This document shows, one piece after another, positions 1 through 7,997 of a DNA stretch of 64,000 nt (position 1 is the stretch's first letter; each line of letters begins with the position of its first letter). The translations under genes and the position numbers were made by a program. This DNA is from JAJDFU01 sp964640855 (GTDB lineage Bacteria; Bacteroidota; Bacteroidia; Chitinophagales; Saprospiraceae), in assembly GCA_964640855.1 (NCBI GenBank), contig CAZXIX010000007.1, positions 1 to 64,000 on the forward strand, given 5' to 3'. The notes beneath the pieces were generated by a model. The model worked only from the letters and a program-made list of their open reading frames with translations, searched no databases and was not told where the DNA came from.

Positions 1-337
1 GACCCGATAACCAATACCTGATACCCCGATACCCAATGGACCCACTCAACTACTTCCCTGCTTCCAGGAAGTTAAATCTTTTTAACAACATTTGTTTTAT
101 TTATTCAACTATCTGTTTTTCATTAAGTTAAACCTGCATTCATTTCATTTGTTAAAAAGAATAACAGGGTATTAATTTGACATTTTTGCTTTTCGGGCGT
201 CTACATGAATGAAAGCGGAAAAATTGAAACAGTCTGTTCGAAAATGAGGGATGGATCTTCGCTTTCCCGAAAGAAAAAATTGGGTGTTCTCATAGTGTGT
301 GGGCTGCCCCGTTGCTCTCCCGAGCGCGGGGCGGTTT
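1..337. other. non-coding stretch at the window edge
   Basis: No convincing coding region is visible. The first 60 bases look like an imperfect short repeat (gat-a-ccc-type words recur). From 148 on there is a Bacteroidota-type promoter, an RNA-like segment able to form a long interrupted hairpin, and a GC hairpin followed by a T tract; these are listed separately. The minus-strand ybbR gene ends at 338, so the plus-strand elements are not part of that operon. Confidence 0.6.
148..179 (+). promoter_or_regulatory. Bacteroidota-type promoter (TTTG / TAnnTTTG)
   Basis: TTTG at 148-151 and TTAATTTG at 172-179 are separated by 20 bases. This matches the phylum consensus TTTG-N19/20-TAnnTTTG with one mismatch in the -7 element. 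It would start a transcript near 185, where the predicted outer hairpin arm of the candidate RNA begins. Confidence 0.45.
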
Positions 338-345
338 TTATTTCT
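183..345 (+). ncRNA. candidate small structured RNA, unidentified
   Basis: There is no open reading frame, but the segment folds back on itself. Bases 183-197 can pair with 266-279 (U/A rich with a CGGG/CCCG core), and inside that arm 211-217 (GAAAGCG) pairs perfectly with 260-266 (CGCTTTC), giving one long interrupted hairpin. It lies between a promoter match (148-179) and a terminator-like hairpin (306-340). The single-rod shape recalls 6S RNA, but I see no diagnostic sequence, so identity is open. It could also be the 3' part of a transcript that begins outside the window. Confidence 0.35.
306..345 (+). terminator. intrinsic terminator (plus strand)
   Basis: GCCCCG (306-311) pairs with CGGGGC (327-332) around an inner GCTC/GAGC helix (314-317 with 322-325). 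GG and then TTTTTATTT follow on the plus strand. On the minus strand no T tract follows the hairpin, so it fits a plus-strand transcript rather than the end of ybbR. Confidence 0.55.
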
Positions 346-1339
346 GCCCTTCCTTCTCCTTAATTACAAAGAATTCGGCCGCCTTCGGGCGGATGGTGAT
401 GTACCGAACGTAATCGGGCTTTCGACTTACCTCGATCGGTACCGTATTGCGATCGGCCGAGATGGGGATATCCCGCAGGTCGATCTGTACGGTAAAATCG
501 TCCGCAGATAACTGATCGTATCGGCTCAGGCCTACCGTGCAGCTCAGGTGTACTTTCTTCGGAAAAAGATTCAGGCTGTCCGTACTATCCTGAAGCACCC
601 TCAGCGGTATGAATTCCTCCCATTCGGTGAATTGCTCTACCTGAATCGTTATCCGGACCTCCTCTTCCTCCAGTTGTACCGTAGGCGCGGGGCTTTTCAG
701 TTTCCTGTTGATGATCTGGTCCAATTGGAGGTTGTCCAGGCTGATGGAGTCCGTCTGCAGGGACCGAATATTGGGCACCAGCGAAACGGGACCGCTGATA
801 GAGACTGAGTCCGGGTCCACCTGGATCGGACCCAGGAGTTGGTATTCCGGGTGAAAGTTCAGACGGGTAGGCACCCGAACGGGCACCTTGCGTCGGGCCA
901 GAGGCTCGAGGTTAAAGACGAGACGATTGTAATTGAGGTCTACCACATCCAGGTCGCGATTGGCCAGGCCGGCTTTGACCGCCGATCGCAGCTGGGAGCC
1001 ATCCAGGGTGAGGTTATCGCTTTGATTCAGATCCACAGCGATCCAGACGGAATCTTGTTGGACGAATTCCCGAAGCAAGTTCCACCCCGTACTTCGCACT
1101 TCAGCGGAAAGATCGTCCGGAGGAAGCCGCGAAAGCGCTTTTTCATCCGGCAAAGTCAGTTCATAGTCAACGGGCAGGGAGGTAGTATAGGTTTTGGACA
1201 TTTTGACCAGGATCCAAAAGAACAGGGAGATCCCCACACAGATAGCCCAGATGCCCCTTTCTTCGGGGACAGCCATCCGAAGCCAGCTGAAGATGCCGGA
1301 ACTCCATCTTTTCCCTTCACTTTTTTTCTTGTCCTTCAC
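338..1339 (-). CDS. YbbR-like domain protein
   Basis: A 333-residue membrane-anchored protein. A basic N-terminus precedes one transmembrane helix (about residues 30-47, in WAICVGISLFFWILV); the rest is beta-rich extracytoplasmic sequence arranged as YbbR-type repeats (for example around residues 155-235, with a VPVRVPT-like strand and the SVSISGP turn). YbbR proteins are linked in other bacteria to cell-wall/CdaA regulation, but the role in Bacteroidota is not settled. The start is GTG at 1339 and overlaps the end of yajC by 23 bases, which suggests translational coupling. It is the last gene of the DUF1573-yajC-ybbR run, an arrangement common in this phylum. Confidence 0.82.
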   Translation of the reverse strand: MKDKKKSEGKRWSSGIFSWLRMAVPEERGIWAICVGISLFFWILVKMSKTYTTSLPVDYELTLPDEKALSRLPPDDLSAEVRSTGWNLLREFVQQDSVWIAVDLNQSDNLTLDGSQLRSAVKAGLANRDLDVVDLNYNRLVFNLEPLARRKVPVRVPTRLNFHPEYQLLGPIQVDPDSVSISGPVSLVPNIRSLQTDSISLDNLQLDQIINRKLKSPAPTVQLEEEEVRITIQVEQFTEWEEFIPLRVLQDSTDSLNLFPKKVHLSCTVGLSRYDQLSADDFTVQIDLRDIPISADRNTVPIEVSRKPDYVRYITIRPKAAEFFVIKEKEGQK

Positions 1340-1646
1340 TTCCCAGTGCCTCCGTCATCTCTTTGGAAATAGCGCTCTTGGTTACCCGAATATACATCTT
1401 GTTGCCTACTTCCAGGGAAACGACGTTGTCTTCCACCTTGTTGATCCGGCCCAGAATACCGCTGGCGGTGACCACCTCCTGGCCTTTTTCCAGACTTTGG
1501 GTGAAATCCCGTTGCTCGCGCTGCTTTTTAGCCTGCGGACGGATCATAAACAACCAGAAGATCAGGATCATCGCACCGAAAAAGATCAGGGTCACCGTCA
1601 TATCGCCTCCCCCGGCGCCGCCTTGCAATAAGATTGTGTGAAACAT
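1317..1646 (-). CDS. yajC: preprotein translocase subunit YajC
   Basis: About 109 residues, the usual YajC size. One transmembrane helix (VTLIFFGAMILIFWLFMI) is followed directly by the family hallmark RPQAKKQREQ and the soluble segment with GQEVVTASGILGRI. YajC joins SecDF in the accessory part of the Sec translocon. The first ATG is at 1646; a TTG three codons upstream is possible but less likely. It begins 18 bases after the DUF1573 gene and overlaps ybbR, so the three are probably one transcript. Confidence 0.95.
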   Translation of the reverse strand: MFHTILLQGGAGGGDMTVTLIFFGAMILIFWLFMIRPQAKKQREQRDFTQSLEKGQEVVTASGILGRINKVEDNVVSLEVGNKMYIRVTKSAISKEMTEALGSEGQEKK

Positions 1647-1664
1647 ATGATTCAAGTTTTTACA

Positions 1665-2159
1665 TTAATTGGGTTCGGTTGAAAGCACCTGGCCCTTGAG
1701 CAACATTCGGTAGGTTGCAGGTCGGGCGTTGGTTGTCAGTTGAATAACTCTTTGCTGCTCACCCAAACGACCCGTCGAGTTGAATCGCACAAAGAGGGTG
1801 TCCTTCTCCCCCGCTGCAATGGGCCTTTCGGGCCAGCGGGTAGCCGTACAACCGCAACTGGAGCGAACTTCCCGGATCAGCAAGGGACCGCTTCCCCGGT
1901 TCGCGAAGGGAAAAGATACCTCTATCGATTCGCCTTCCATTACTCTTCCGAAGTCCTGCTCCTGAAACTCAAAAGCCATTTCCGGCATCCCCTGCTCCGA
2001 AGCAGCCGCTGGAGGGAAACGGACCAATTCAGCCTCCTCAAACGGCCCCGGCAAAGGAATTTCCTGCACCAGTCCCCTGCCGGGATCAGGAGACTGGCAA
2101 GCTCCGAGCCCGACCAGGGTAAAAAATATCCACAACCAGCTGTTGGTACGTGTCCGCAT
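1665..2159 (-). CDS. DUF1573 lipoprotein
   Basis: The ATG at 2159 is chosen because it gives a lipoprotein signal (MRTRTNSWLWIFFTLVGLGAC) with lipobox LGAC; a longer reading frame to 2246 lacks a signal at its N-terminus. The mature part is one Ig-like DUF1573 domain with the typical FGRVMEGE, SCGCTATRW and NSTGRLGEQQ segments. The family is very common in Bacteroidota and its biochemical role is unknown; related domains assist assembly at the envelope. It is the first gene of the yajC/ybbR operon. The gene start lies about 100 bases from the divergent aroK start. Confidence 0.85.
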   Translation of the reverse strand: MRTRTNSWLWIFFTLVGLGACQSPDPGRGLVQEIPLPGPFEEAELVRFPPAAASEQGMPEMAFEFQEQDFGRVMEGESIEVSFPFANRGSGPLLIREVRSSCGCTATRWPERPIAAGEKDTLFVRFNSTGRLGEQQRVIQLTTNARPATYRMLLKGQVLSTEPN

Positions 2160-2263
2160 CAACTTTTCTCTATTTGGGCTGTAAAAGTAGGAATTCAGCA
2201 AGTTTATTCTTTTTTCTTTGGAAGTATCCGGAAGATTGCCGGACAAATCATTGTTTATCCGAG

Positions 2264-2785
2264 GTGAAGGTTTATCTAATCGGCTTCATGGGCAGCGGAA
2301 AAACGAAGATCGGGCGAAAACTGGCCGAGGCCCTTGCTTTTTCCTTTGTCGATCTGGACGACCGCATCGAAGAGGAATCCGGAAGGTCGATCAGCGAAAT
2401 TTTCCGCCAGGAGGGAGAGTCCCGCTTCCGCGAACTCGAGCAACGCGCCCTTCAAGCCACGCATTCGCTGCAACAGACCATCATTGCCACCGGCGGCGGC
2501 ACACCCTGCTTTTTCGACAATCTTTCCTGGATGAATAGGCACGGACTGACCTTCTATCTCGAAGTGGCTCCGGAAATATTGGCTCAACGGCTGCAAAGCC
2601 AGACCCATCACCGACCTTTACTCGCCGGTAAAACATCTGAGGACCTGATCCATTTTATACAGCAGAAACTGGAAGCCCGCCTGCCCTACTACCGTCAGGC
2701 GCACATCACCGTGGAGGCCGGCGTTCCGGCGGAAGAACTGGTAAAGAGATGGGTCCGGACATGGAAGAACATCACGGGGCATTGA
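2264..2785 (+). CDS. aroK: shikimate kinase
   Basis: Phosphorylates shikimate to shikimate-3-phosphate in the chorismate pathway. The GTG at 2264 gives MKVYLIGFMGSGKT and a 173-residue product, the normal length; the open frame extends upstream without a sensible start. Visible motifs are the P-loop GFMGSGKT, the shikimate-binding DLDDRIEEESG, GESRFRELE, the ATGGGTP glycine loop and the lid Arg in RPLL. The stop codon overlaps the next start as TGATG, so aroK and the DUF429 gene are coupled. Another step of the pathway, aroC, lies 25 kb away in this window. Confidence 0.93.
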   Translation: MKVYLIGFMGSGKTKIGRKLAEALAFSFVDLDDRIEEESGRSISEIFRQEGESRFRELEQRALQATHSLQQTIIATGGGTPCFFDNLSWMNRHGLTFYLEVAPEILAQRLQSQTHHRPLLAGKTSEDLIHFIQQKLEARLPYYRQAHITVEAGVPAEELVKRWVRTWKNITGH

Positions 2786-3369
2786 TGCCTCCCTTCGCAG
2801 GGATCGACTACGGAAGCAAGCTGGCCGGCACGACCGTTATTGCCATGGTCAGGGAAGGACAGGTATCCTGGCTGTGCAGCCAGAAGAAACAGGATGCCGA
2901 TGCCATGATCCGGCAATGGAGCCGGGATTGGGAACCGGAACTGATCTTCCTGGACGCCCCCCTCTCCCTGCCCGGAGTGTATACCGGGCAGGCTGGAAAG
3001 TCCGACTATTTCTACCGGGCAGCCGATCAGGAGTTGAAAGCCATGTCTCCTCTCTTTTTGGGTGGCCTTACTGCCCGCGCCATGCAACTGGCCCATTCGC
3101 TTCGCCTTGCGGACAGACGGATCGTTGAGGTGTATCCCGCCCCGATGGCAACCCGCCTGGGATTAAAAGAGAAAGGGTACAAGAAATCGGGCGATCCATC
3201 ATCGATGCTGTTTTCCCTGCTGGATAACAACTCTTGGTCCTCTGAACTACCCGAAAAGGTCAGCTGGCACATGGTGGACGCTCTGCTGGCGGCGCTCATC
3301 GGCAAACGGTTCTTATCCGGTGAAGCTCAAGCCTTCGGAGATCCCGAAGAAGGGCAGATCTGGATCTGA
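2785..3369 (+). CDS. DUF429 family protein (predicted RNase H-fold nuclease)
   Basis: About 194 residues. It begins with FAGIDYGSKLAGTT, the Asp-containing first strand of an RNase H-like fold, followed by LIFLDAPLSLPG, LTARAMQLA and the VEVYPAPM motif typical of DUF429; WHMVDALLAAL carries a conserved Asp near the end. These acidic residues suggest a nuclease-like fold, but no activity is established for the family. Start chosen at the ATG in the TGATG junction with aroK. The downstream ATPase starts 87 bases later on the same strand. Confidence 0.75.
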   Translation: MPPFAGIDYGSKLAGTTVIAMVREGQVSWLCSQKKQDADAMIRQWSRDWEPELIFLDAPLSLPGVYTGQAGKSDYFYRAADQELKAMSPLFLGGLTARAMQLAHSLRLADRRIVEVYPAPMATRLGLKEKGYKKSGDPSSMLFSLLDNNSWSSELPEKVSWHMVDALLAALIGKRFLSGEAQAFGDPEEGQIWI

Positions 3370-3456
3370 ATCCAAGTCCATAGCCCGAAAAAGAGCTGCG
3401 CTTTTTCCCGATCCAGAAATGTTTATTTTTCCATCCTGTCCATTACACAAGTACAC

Positions 3457-6400
3457 TTGAAAAAGGAAATCACCGTGCCGTTCACCTGCATCCGCTATCG
3501 CAACAGCGACGGAAAGGTATGGCTGTGTCCGGTGTCCAACATTCGCATCCACTGGCCCGAGGCAGATAAAAAAAATCCCCTCTTAAAGCAAAGAGAAGGA
3601 TGGCAAGCCTTTTTGTCGGAACACCAGGACTTCCTTTTTGTGGGCCTCTTTCAAAACATATCCGAAAACTGGGAAAGCGAAGAACTGGAGTGGATAGCGG
3701 AGCCGGACCTCATCCCGGAGGCCCAATCGGAGCCTTTCTCGCTGGCCTACGTTTATCAGAAAGAAAAACAGGGATGCCTGGGAATCATTCCCTCCTTTCG
3801 AATCCTTGCCTGGGGAACAGACACAAAGGAGATGCAGGATCAACTGGCTCGAAAGATCCGGCAAAGCCTGCAGGCTCTGCCATCTTCCCAACGGATGGGA
3901 GCGCTGTTGACCGGTAGCGGAGTGCAGATCCTGGGCCTGGAAACCTTTTCGTTAACTCTTTCTTTGGAAGATAAGGATGTGTCGGCCACAGGGAGCGGAG
4001 CGAAGGGTTTTTCTTTCCCCCTGGAAAAAGCGATAAACGAAATTCCCCCCGACCCACCGCTCAATGCCACGGGCTTCAGTGAGCAGATTCAGGATTTGCT
4101 GCCCCTTTTCGAATCTCGTCCCTACCCTAGCCTGTTGATCGTCGGTCCTTCGGGAAGCGGGAAAACCACCTTGCTCCGGGTATTATCGCAGGCCATTCGC
4201 CAACGGGATCCCGGGCTTACCTTTTTTGAAACCCATGCCGGACAGTTACTCCAGGGGCTCACCCAGGATCAGGGATGGGAGCACAACCTTCCCTTGTTGC
4301 AGCGAGAGTTGGCCGCCCGACAAGGCATCCTGTTGGTCCATCACGCCCGCGATCTGCTGCAGATCGGACAATACGAAGGCAATAGATCCAGCTTGGCAGA
4401 CGGTATGAAGGAAGGTATGAAAGCCGGAGAATGGATCCTTTTTGCAGAATGCACCCCGGAGGAACTGCGCTGGATGGAAAACCGGGCTCCCGATTTCGTC
4501 CGATTATTTTATAAAGCCCAACTGGTGGTCCACCCGGAAAAATTCGAGCCGTTGATCCTGGAAAAGTGGGGCCGGCTTACAGACGGTAAAGGACGAGATC
4601 ACTCCGTGGCGGTAAGGGAGTTGTTAGCCCTGCAAAGGCGTTTTGAACCCTATTCCGGTCAACCCGGCCGTGCCATCCGATTCCTGGAATCCTACCAAAA
4701 GGAGTATCCGGGTAAATCCCTGAATGTGCAGGTCGTTCGAAAATTCTTTGCGCGTCAAAGCGGGATCCCACTCCTGCTGTTGGACCCCGAAGTGGAGCTG
4801 GACCGCTCTCAAATAAAGTCCCGATTGGAATCCGGCTTATTTGGCCAACCTGCAGCGATCGAGGCGGTCACCTCTACCCTTCTGCGGCTGAAAGCCGGCT
4901 TGTTGCGCGAGCGAAAACCGGTGGCTTCTTTCCTGTTTGTAGGGCCCACCGGCGTGGGAAAGACCGAACTGGCCAAGCTGCTGGCCGAGTTTATTTTCGG
5001 AAACCGGAAAAGGCTCATTCGTTTCGACATGAGCGAATTCGCCGACCGCTTTGCCGCTGTACGCCTGATCGGAAATGGCTATCGACAAGAAGGATTGCTC
5101 ACCGGACAGGTCCGGAAAGAACCGTTTTCAGTCTTGTTGCTGGATGAGATCGAAAAAGGAAATCCGCGCTTCCTGGACCTCCTTCTCCAGATCCTCGGAG
5201 ATGGGCGGGTGACCGACGAAGAGGGAATAACCACCGATTTCGGAGGCACCGTGATCATCCTTACCTCCAACATCGGTGCCGAAAGGCTGGGCCGCAAAAC
5301 CATCGGTTGGGAAAGAGAAGATGGAGCCGAGACGCAAAACCGAATTCTGGAAACCGAATTGCTCCGGCGCCTACGACCTGAATTATTAAACCGGATCGAC
5401 GAAGTCGTACCCTTCCGCCCCTTGTCACCGGAAACGGTCCGGCAAGTTTTCAGCCGGGAATGGCAGGCTTTTCTGGGAAGGGAAGGCATTCGCCCGGATC
5501 ACATCGAAATCCGGCTTTCCGGTTCGGCCGAAAAACTACTGCTCGAAAAAAGCTTCGACCCCAAATACGGCGCCCGTCAACTGCAGCGTACCCTCAGGAA
5601 ATATGTTTATCTGCCCCTCGCCGAGCGGCTCCGGCTGATGGACCTCGATGAACCGACTCACCTTCAGATCGACGCCCGGGAAGAATGGCTGCATTTCCAC
5701 ATCCGGCAGGAAGAAGTCTCGTTCCCGGAGCTCCTGATCCAATGGGAACGCATAGTGCTGGCCGATCAGGTCTCAGCCGACCGTCGATTGCTGGACCGCA
5801 TCCGTCAAGGCCCTGTCTGGGAAAAGCTGGCTGCCAGAGCCCATCAGCACCCATGGGAAGCCGAGCGGAAGGACTTTCCGGGCTCGTCGGCAAAGGAAGC
5901 CGCCCAGCTGCAGAACCGATTCGAACTACTGACCCAAGGCGTGGAAGCCCTGGAAGAGGAAACCGCCCTGAAAGTATTGCAACGAGAGCAGGAAGTTTTG
6001 AATGAAAAACTGGAGCATTGGAAACGGGAATTGGAAAAATGGGGCTGCGAGCTGCTGCAGTTTTTCCAGCCCGACACCCAACTGTGCCATCTGATCATCC
6101 TGGGCCGACAGGCCCTGGAGATAGCGCAATGGTATGAGCAACTCCTCCAGAGCGGTAACTGGACCTATCGGTTTTTCCTGCGCAAACCGGATTCCCGAAC
6201 CCAAGCCGAGCCGGGCAATTGGGAGCGTATCGAATTTGCCTCCTGCGCCAAGTTGGGGCAAAAAGTGGAAACGGAGGACATCCGTGGAATCGAATTCGAG
6301 ATCGCCGGGCCGTGCAGCTATCCGTTTTTCAGACCGGAAGCTGGATTCCAAAAATGGATGTCGGGGCCAGACCCGGCCCGTACCTTTGCCGTTTTGGTCC

Positions 6401-6615
6401 AAAAGGAAAGCCACATCCCGCCGGAAGCCCATCGGAAGACTTTTTACCTCAAAAAACCCGTTCGAAGAAGCATGAGCCAGGGAGAAATGACCGACCATCA
6501 ATGGAAAAAAGAAAAGATCCCCACCCAAGCGGAACAAGTGGAATGGGTCCTGGATAAACTGAAACAAGAATTCTCCACTTATTTACGAAACTTTTTGCTG
6601 ACCGGAGAAGCATGA
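3457..6615 (+). CDS. ClpA/ClpB-like double AAA+ ATPase with PCRF-like C-terminal extension
   Basis: 1052 residues from a TTG start. An N-terminal domain (1-200) has no family I recognise. AAA1 has a good P-loop (GPSGSGKT, 230-237), but where Walker B is expected the sequence is ILLVHHARD (291-299), without the acidic pair. AAA2 is ClpB-like and looks fully active: P-loop GPTGVGKT (496-503), LLLDEIEKG (D563, E564), sensor-1 N605, sensor-2 GAR (705-707) and a D2-small domain to about 755. There is no ClpB-type middle coiled coil of normal length and no IGF/L loop that I can see for ClpP docking. After a coiled coil (about 823-870), residues 870-985 resemble the PCRF domain of class-I release factors (see findings). 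The stop codon overlaps the protease start as ATGA. A disaggregase or remodelling role is inferred. Confidence 0.8.
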   Translation: MKKEITVPFTCIRYRNSDGKVWLCPVSNIRIHWPEADKKNPLLKQREGWQAFLSEHQDFLFVGLFQNISENWESEELEWIAEPDLIPEAQSEPFSLAYVYQKEKQGCLGIIPSFRILAWGTDTKEMQDQLARKIRQSLQALPSSQRMGALLTGSGVQILGLETFSLTLSLEDKDVSATGSGAKGFSFPLEKAINEIPPDPPLNATGFSEQIQDLLPLFESRPYPSLLIVGPSGSGKTTLLRVLSQAIRQRDPGLTFFETHAGQLLQGLTQDQGWEHNLPLLQRELAARQGILLVHHARDLLQIGQYEGNRSSLADGMKEGMKAGEWILFAECTPEELRWMENRAPDFVRLFYKAQLVVHPEKFEPLILEKWGRLTDGKGRDHSVAVRELLALQRRFEPYSGQPGRAIRFLESYQKEYPGKSLNVQVVRKFFARQSGIPLLLLDPEVELDRSQIKSRLESGLFGQPAAIEAVTSTLLRLKAGLLRERKPVASFLFVGPTGVGKTELAKLLAEFIFGNRKRLIRFDMSEFADRFAAVRLIGNGYRQEGLLTGQVRKEPFSVLLLDEIEKGNPRFLDLLLQILGDGRVTDEEGITTDFGGTVIILTSNIGAERLGRKTIGWEREDGAETQNRILETELLRRLRPELLNRIDEVVPFRPLSPETVRQVFSREWQAFLGREGIRPDHIEIRLSGSAEKLLLEKSFDPKYGARQLQRTLRKYVYLPLAERLRLMDLDEPTHLQIDAREEWLHFHIRQEEVSFPELLIQWERIVLADQVSADRRLLDRIRQGPVWEKLAARAHQHPWEAERKDFPGSSAKEAAQLQNRFELLTQGVEALEEETALKVLQREQEVLNEKLEHWKRELEKWGCELLQFFQPDTQLCHLIILGRQALEIAQWYEQLLQSGNWTYRFFLRKPDSRTQAEPGNWERIEFASCAKLGQKVETEDIRGIEFEIAGPCSYPFFRPEAGFQKWMSGPDPARTFAVLVQKESHIPPEAHRKTFYLKKPVRRSMSQGEMTDHQWKKEKIPTQAEQVEWVLDKLKQEFSTYLRNFLLTGEA

Positions 6616-7997
6616 GAAGCGTCGCACTACTCTGTTGGCTATTCGTTGGGCTAATGGCTTTTCCACTAGAAGCCCAGAAGAAGAGTTTCTGGGTGATGGT
6701 CGCCTTCACCGACAAAGGAAAACTGACGAAAGACTGGCAAGGGGGATTCGAAAAGCTTTCTCTTTCGCCCAAAGCACGGGCCAGGAGAGCTCGATACGGT
6801 ATCGAACTCGACAGTCTGGATGCTCCGGTCCATACAGCTTACCTCCAACGCTTGCATGATTTGGGATATCGCACCTACCATCCCTCCCGCTGGCTGAATG
6901 CGGCTTTGGTAGCCATACCCCGCCGGGAAGTACCGGAATTGGATACGCTTGATTTTGTTCGGGAAACCCTTTTTCTGGGAAAAAAAAGGTCGATTCGTTT
7001 TCGCTATCCGGCCCGATCCAACCAGAAAGCCCTCCGTCTGGGACCCAAAAAGAAAAATCGTTTACAGCCCCATCTGGAGTTCCTGAAGGGTACGCCCCTC
7101 CACGAAAAAGGGTATCTGGGGGAGGGAATCCACATTGCCGTTCTTGATGCCGGTTTCACCGGAGCCGATCGGAAAGGGCTTTTTACCAACCTGGCAACAG
7201 GCACCCACAGAAGTTATTTGGATGGTTCACTTTCATCGGTATTCGGAGGCAGCCACCATGGTACGGCTGTGTTGGGTCTTTTGGCAGCCGATTTGGACAG
7301 CCTTTACCGAGGCTCGGCCCCCGAGGCCCATTATACCTGCCTCGTCACCGAATCTGAATGGGGCGAAAATCGCATTGAGGAATACTTTTGGGTGACCGGG
7401 CTGGAGTATGCCGACAGCCTCGGCGTAGACCTGGTCAATTCATCACTGGGTTATAAACGGTTCCCCAAAAAGCAGGGCTACTACACCTCAAAGGATTTGG
7501 ATGGCAAAACCGCGATCTGCAGCTGGGGGGCAACCATTGCCGTTTCCAAAGGGATCTTTCTGGTGGTCAGTGCCGGCAACAACGGGCAGAACATGTGGAG
7601 CAGCATCGTCTTTCCGGCGGATGCCGAAGAAGTGCTCGCCGTGGGTTCCACCGATCTGAAGGGAAACCCTTCTTCCTTCTCCAGCCAGGGTCCCACATCA
7701 GACGGTCGGATAAAACCCGAATTGGTGGCTCCCGGAGAGGAAATTCCGGTTTTGCAACTCTCCCTCCGGAAGCTGAAATCGGGCTGGGGTACTTCTTATG
7801 CCGCTCCGCTGGTGTCCGGACTTGTGGCCTGCCTGATGCAGGCTTTTCCGGAACACACACCGGCCGAGATCCGGGAAGCTTTGATCCGGACAGCCAGCCA
7901 GGCAGAAGAGCCCGGCTCGAGGCTGGGATATGGCATTCCGGATTTTGAAGCCGCTTTTCGTTTCCTTAAAGGGGAGACTAGATCGCCTGGTGATTGA
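6612..7997 (+). CDS. subtilisin-like serine protease (S8), exported
   Basis: 461 residues with a signal peptide (MRSVALLCWLFVGLMAF, cleavage near LEAQ). After about 150 residues of N-terminal region comes the S8 catalytic domain with the complete triad: D179 in VLDAGFTG, H216 in SHHGTAVLG and S395 in GTSYAAPLVSG; the oxyanion Asn lies in SAGNNGQ. No type IX secretion C-terminal domain is visible; the protein ends shortly after the catalytic domain, so a periplasmic location is likely. The start overlaps the stop of the AAA+ ATPase (ATGA), so the two are translationally coupled. The last 20 bases overlap the convergent dehydrogenase gene. Confidence 0.92.
   Translation: MRSVALLCWLFVGLMAFPLEAQKKSFWVMVAFTDKGKLTKDWQGGFEKLSLSPKARARRARYGIELDSLDAPVHTAYLQRLHDLGYRTYHPSRWLNAALVAIPRREVPELDTLDFVRETLFLGKKRSIRFRYPARSNQKALRLGPKKKNRLQPHLEFLKGTPLHEKGYLGEGIHIAVLDAGFTGADRKGLFTNLATGTHRSYLDGSLSSVFGGSHHGTAVLGLLAADLDSLYRGSAPEAHYTCLVTESEWGENRIEEYFWVTGLEYADSLGVDLVNSSLGYKRFPKKQGYYTSKDLDGKTAICSWGATIAVSKGIFLVVSAGNNGQNMWSSIVFPADAEEVLAVGSTDLKGNPSSFSSQGPTSDGRIKPELVAPGEEIPVLQLSLRKLKSGWGTSYAAPLVSGLVACLMQAFPEHTPAEIREALIRTASQAEEPGSRLGYGIPDFEAAFRFLKGETRSPGD

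Noticed and set aside
7600..7997. Type IX secretion C-terminal domain on the subtilisin-like protease
   Set aside because: The protein ends right after the catalytic domain, with no Ig-like CTD or the usual Lys-rich closing strand, despite porT being present in the window.
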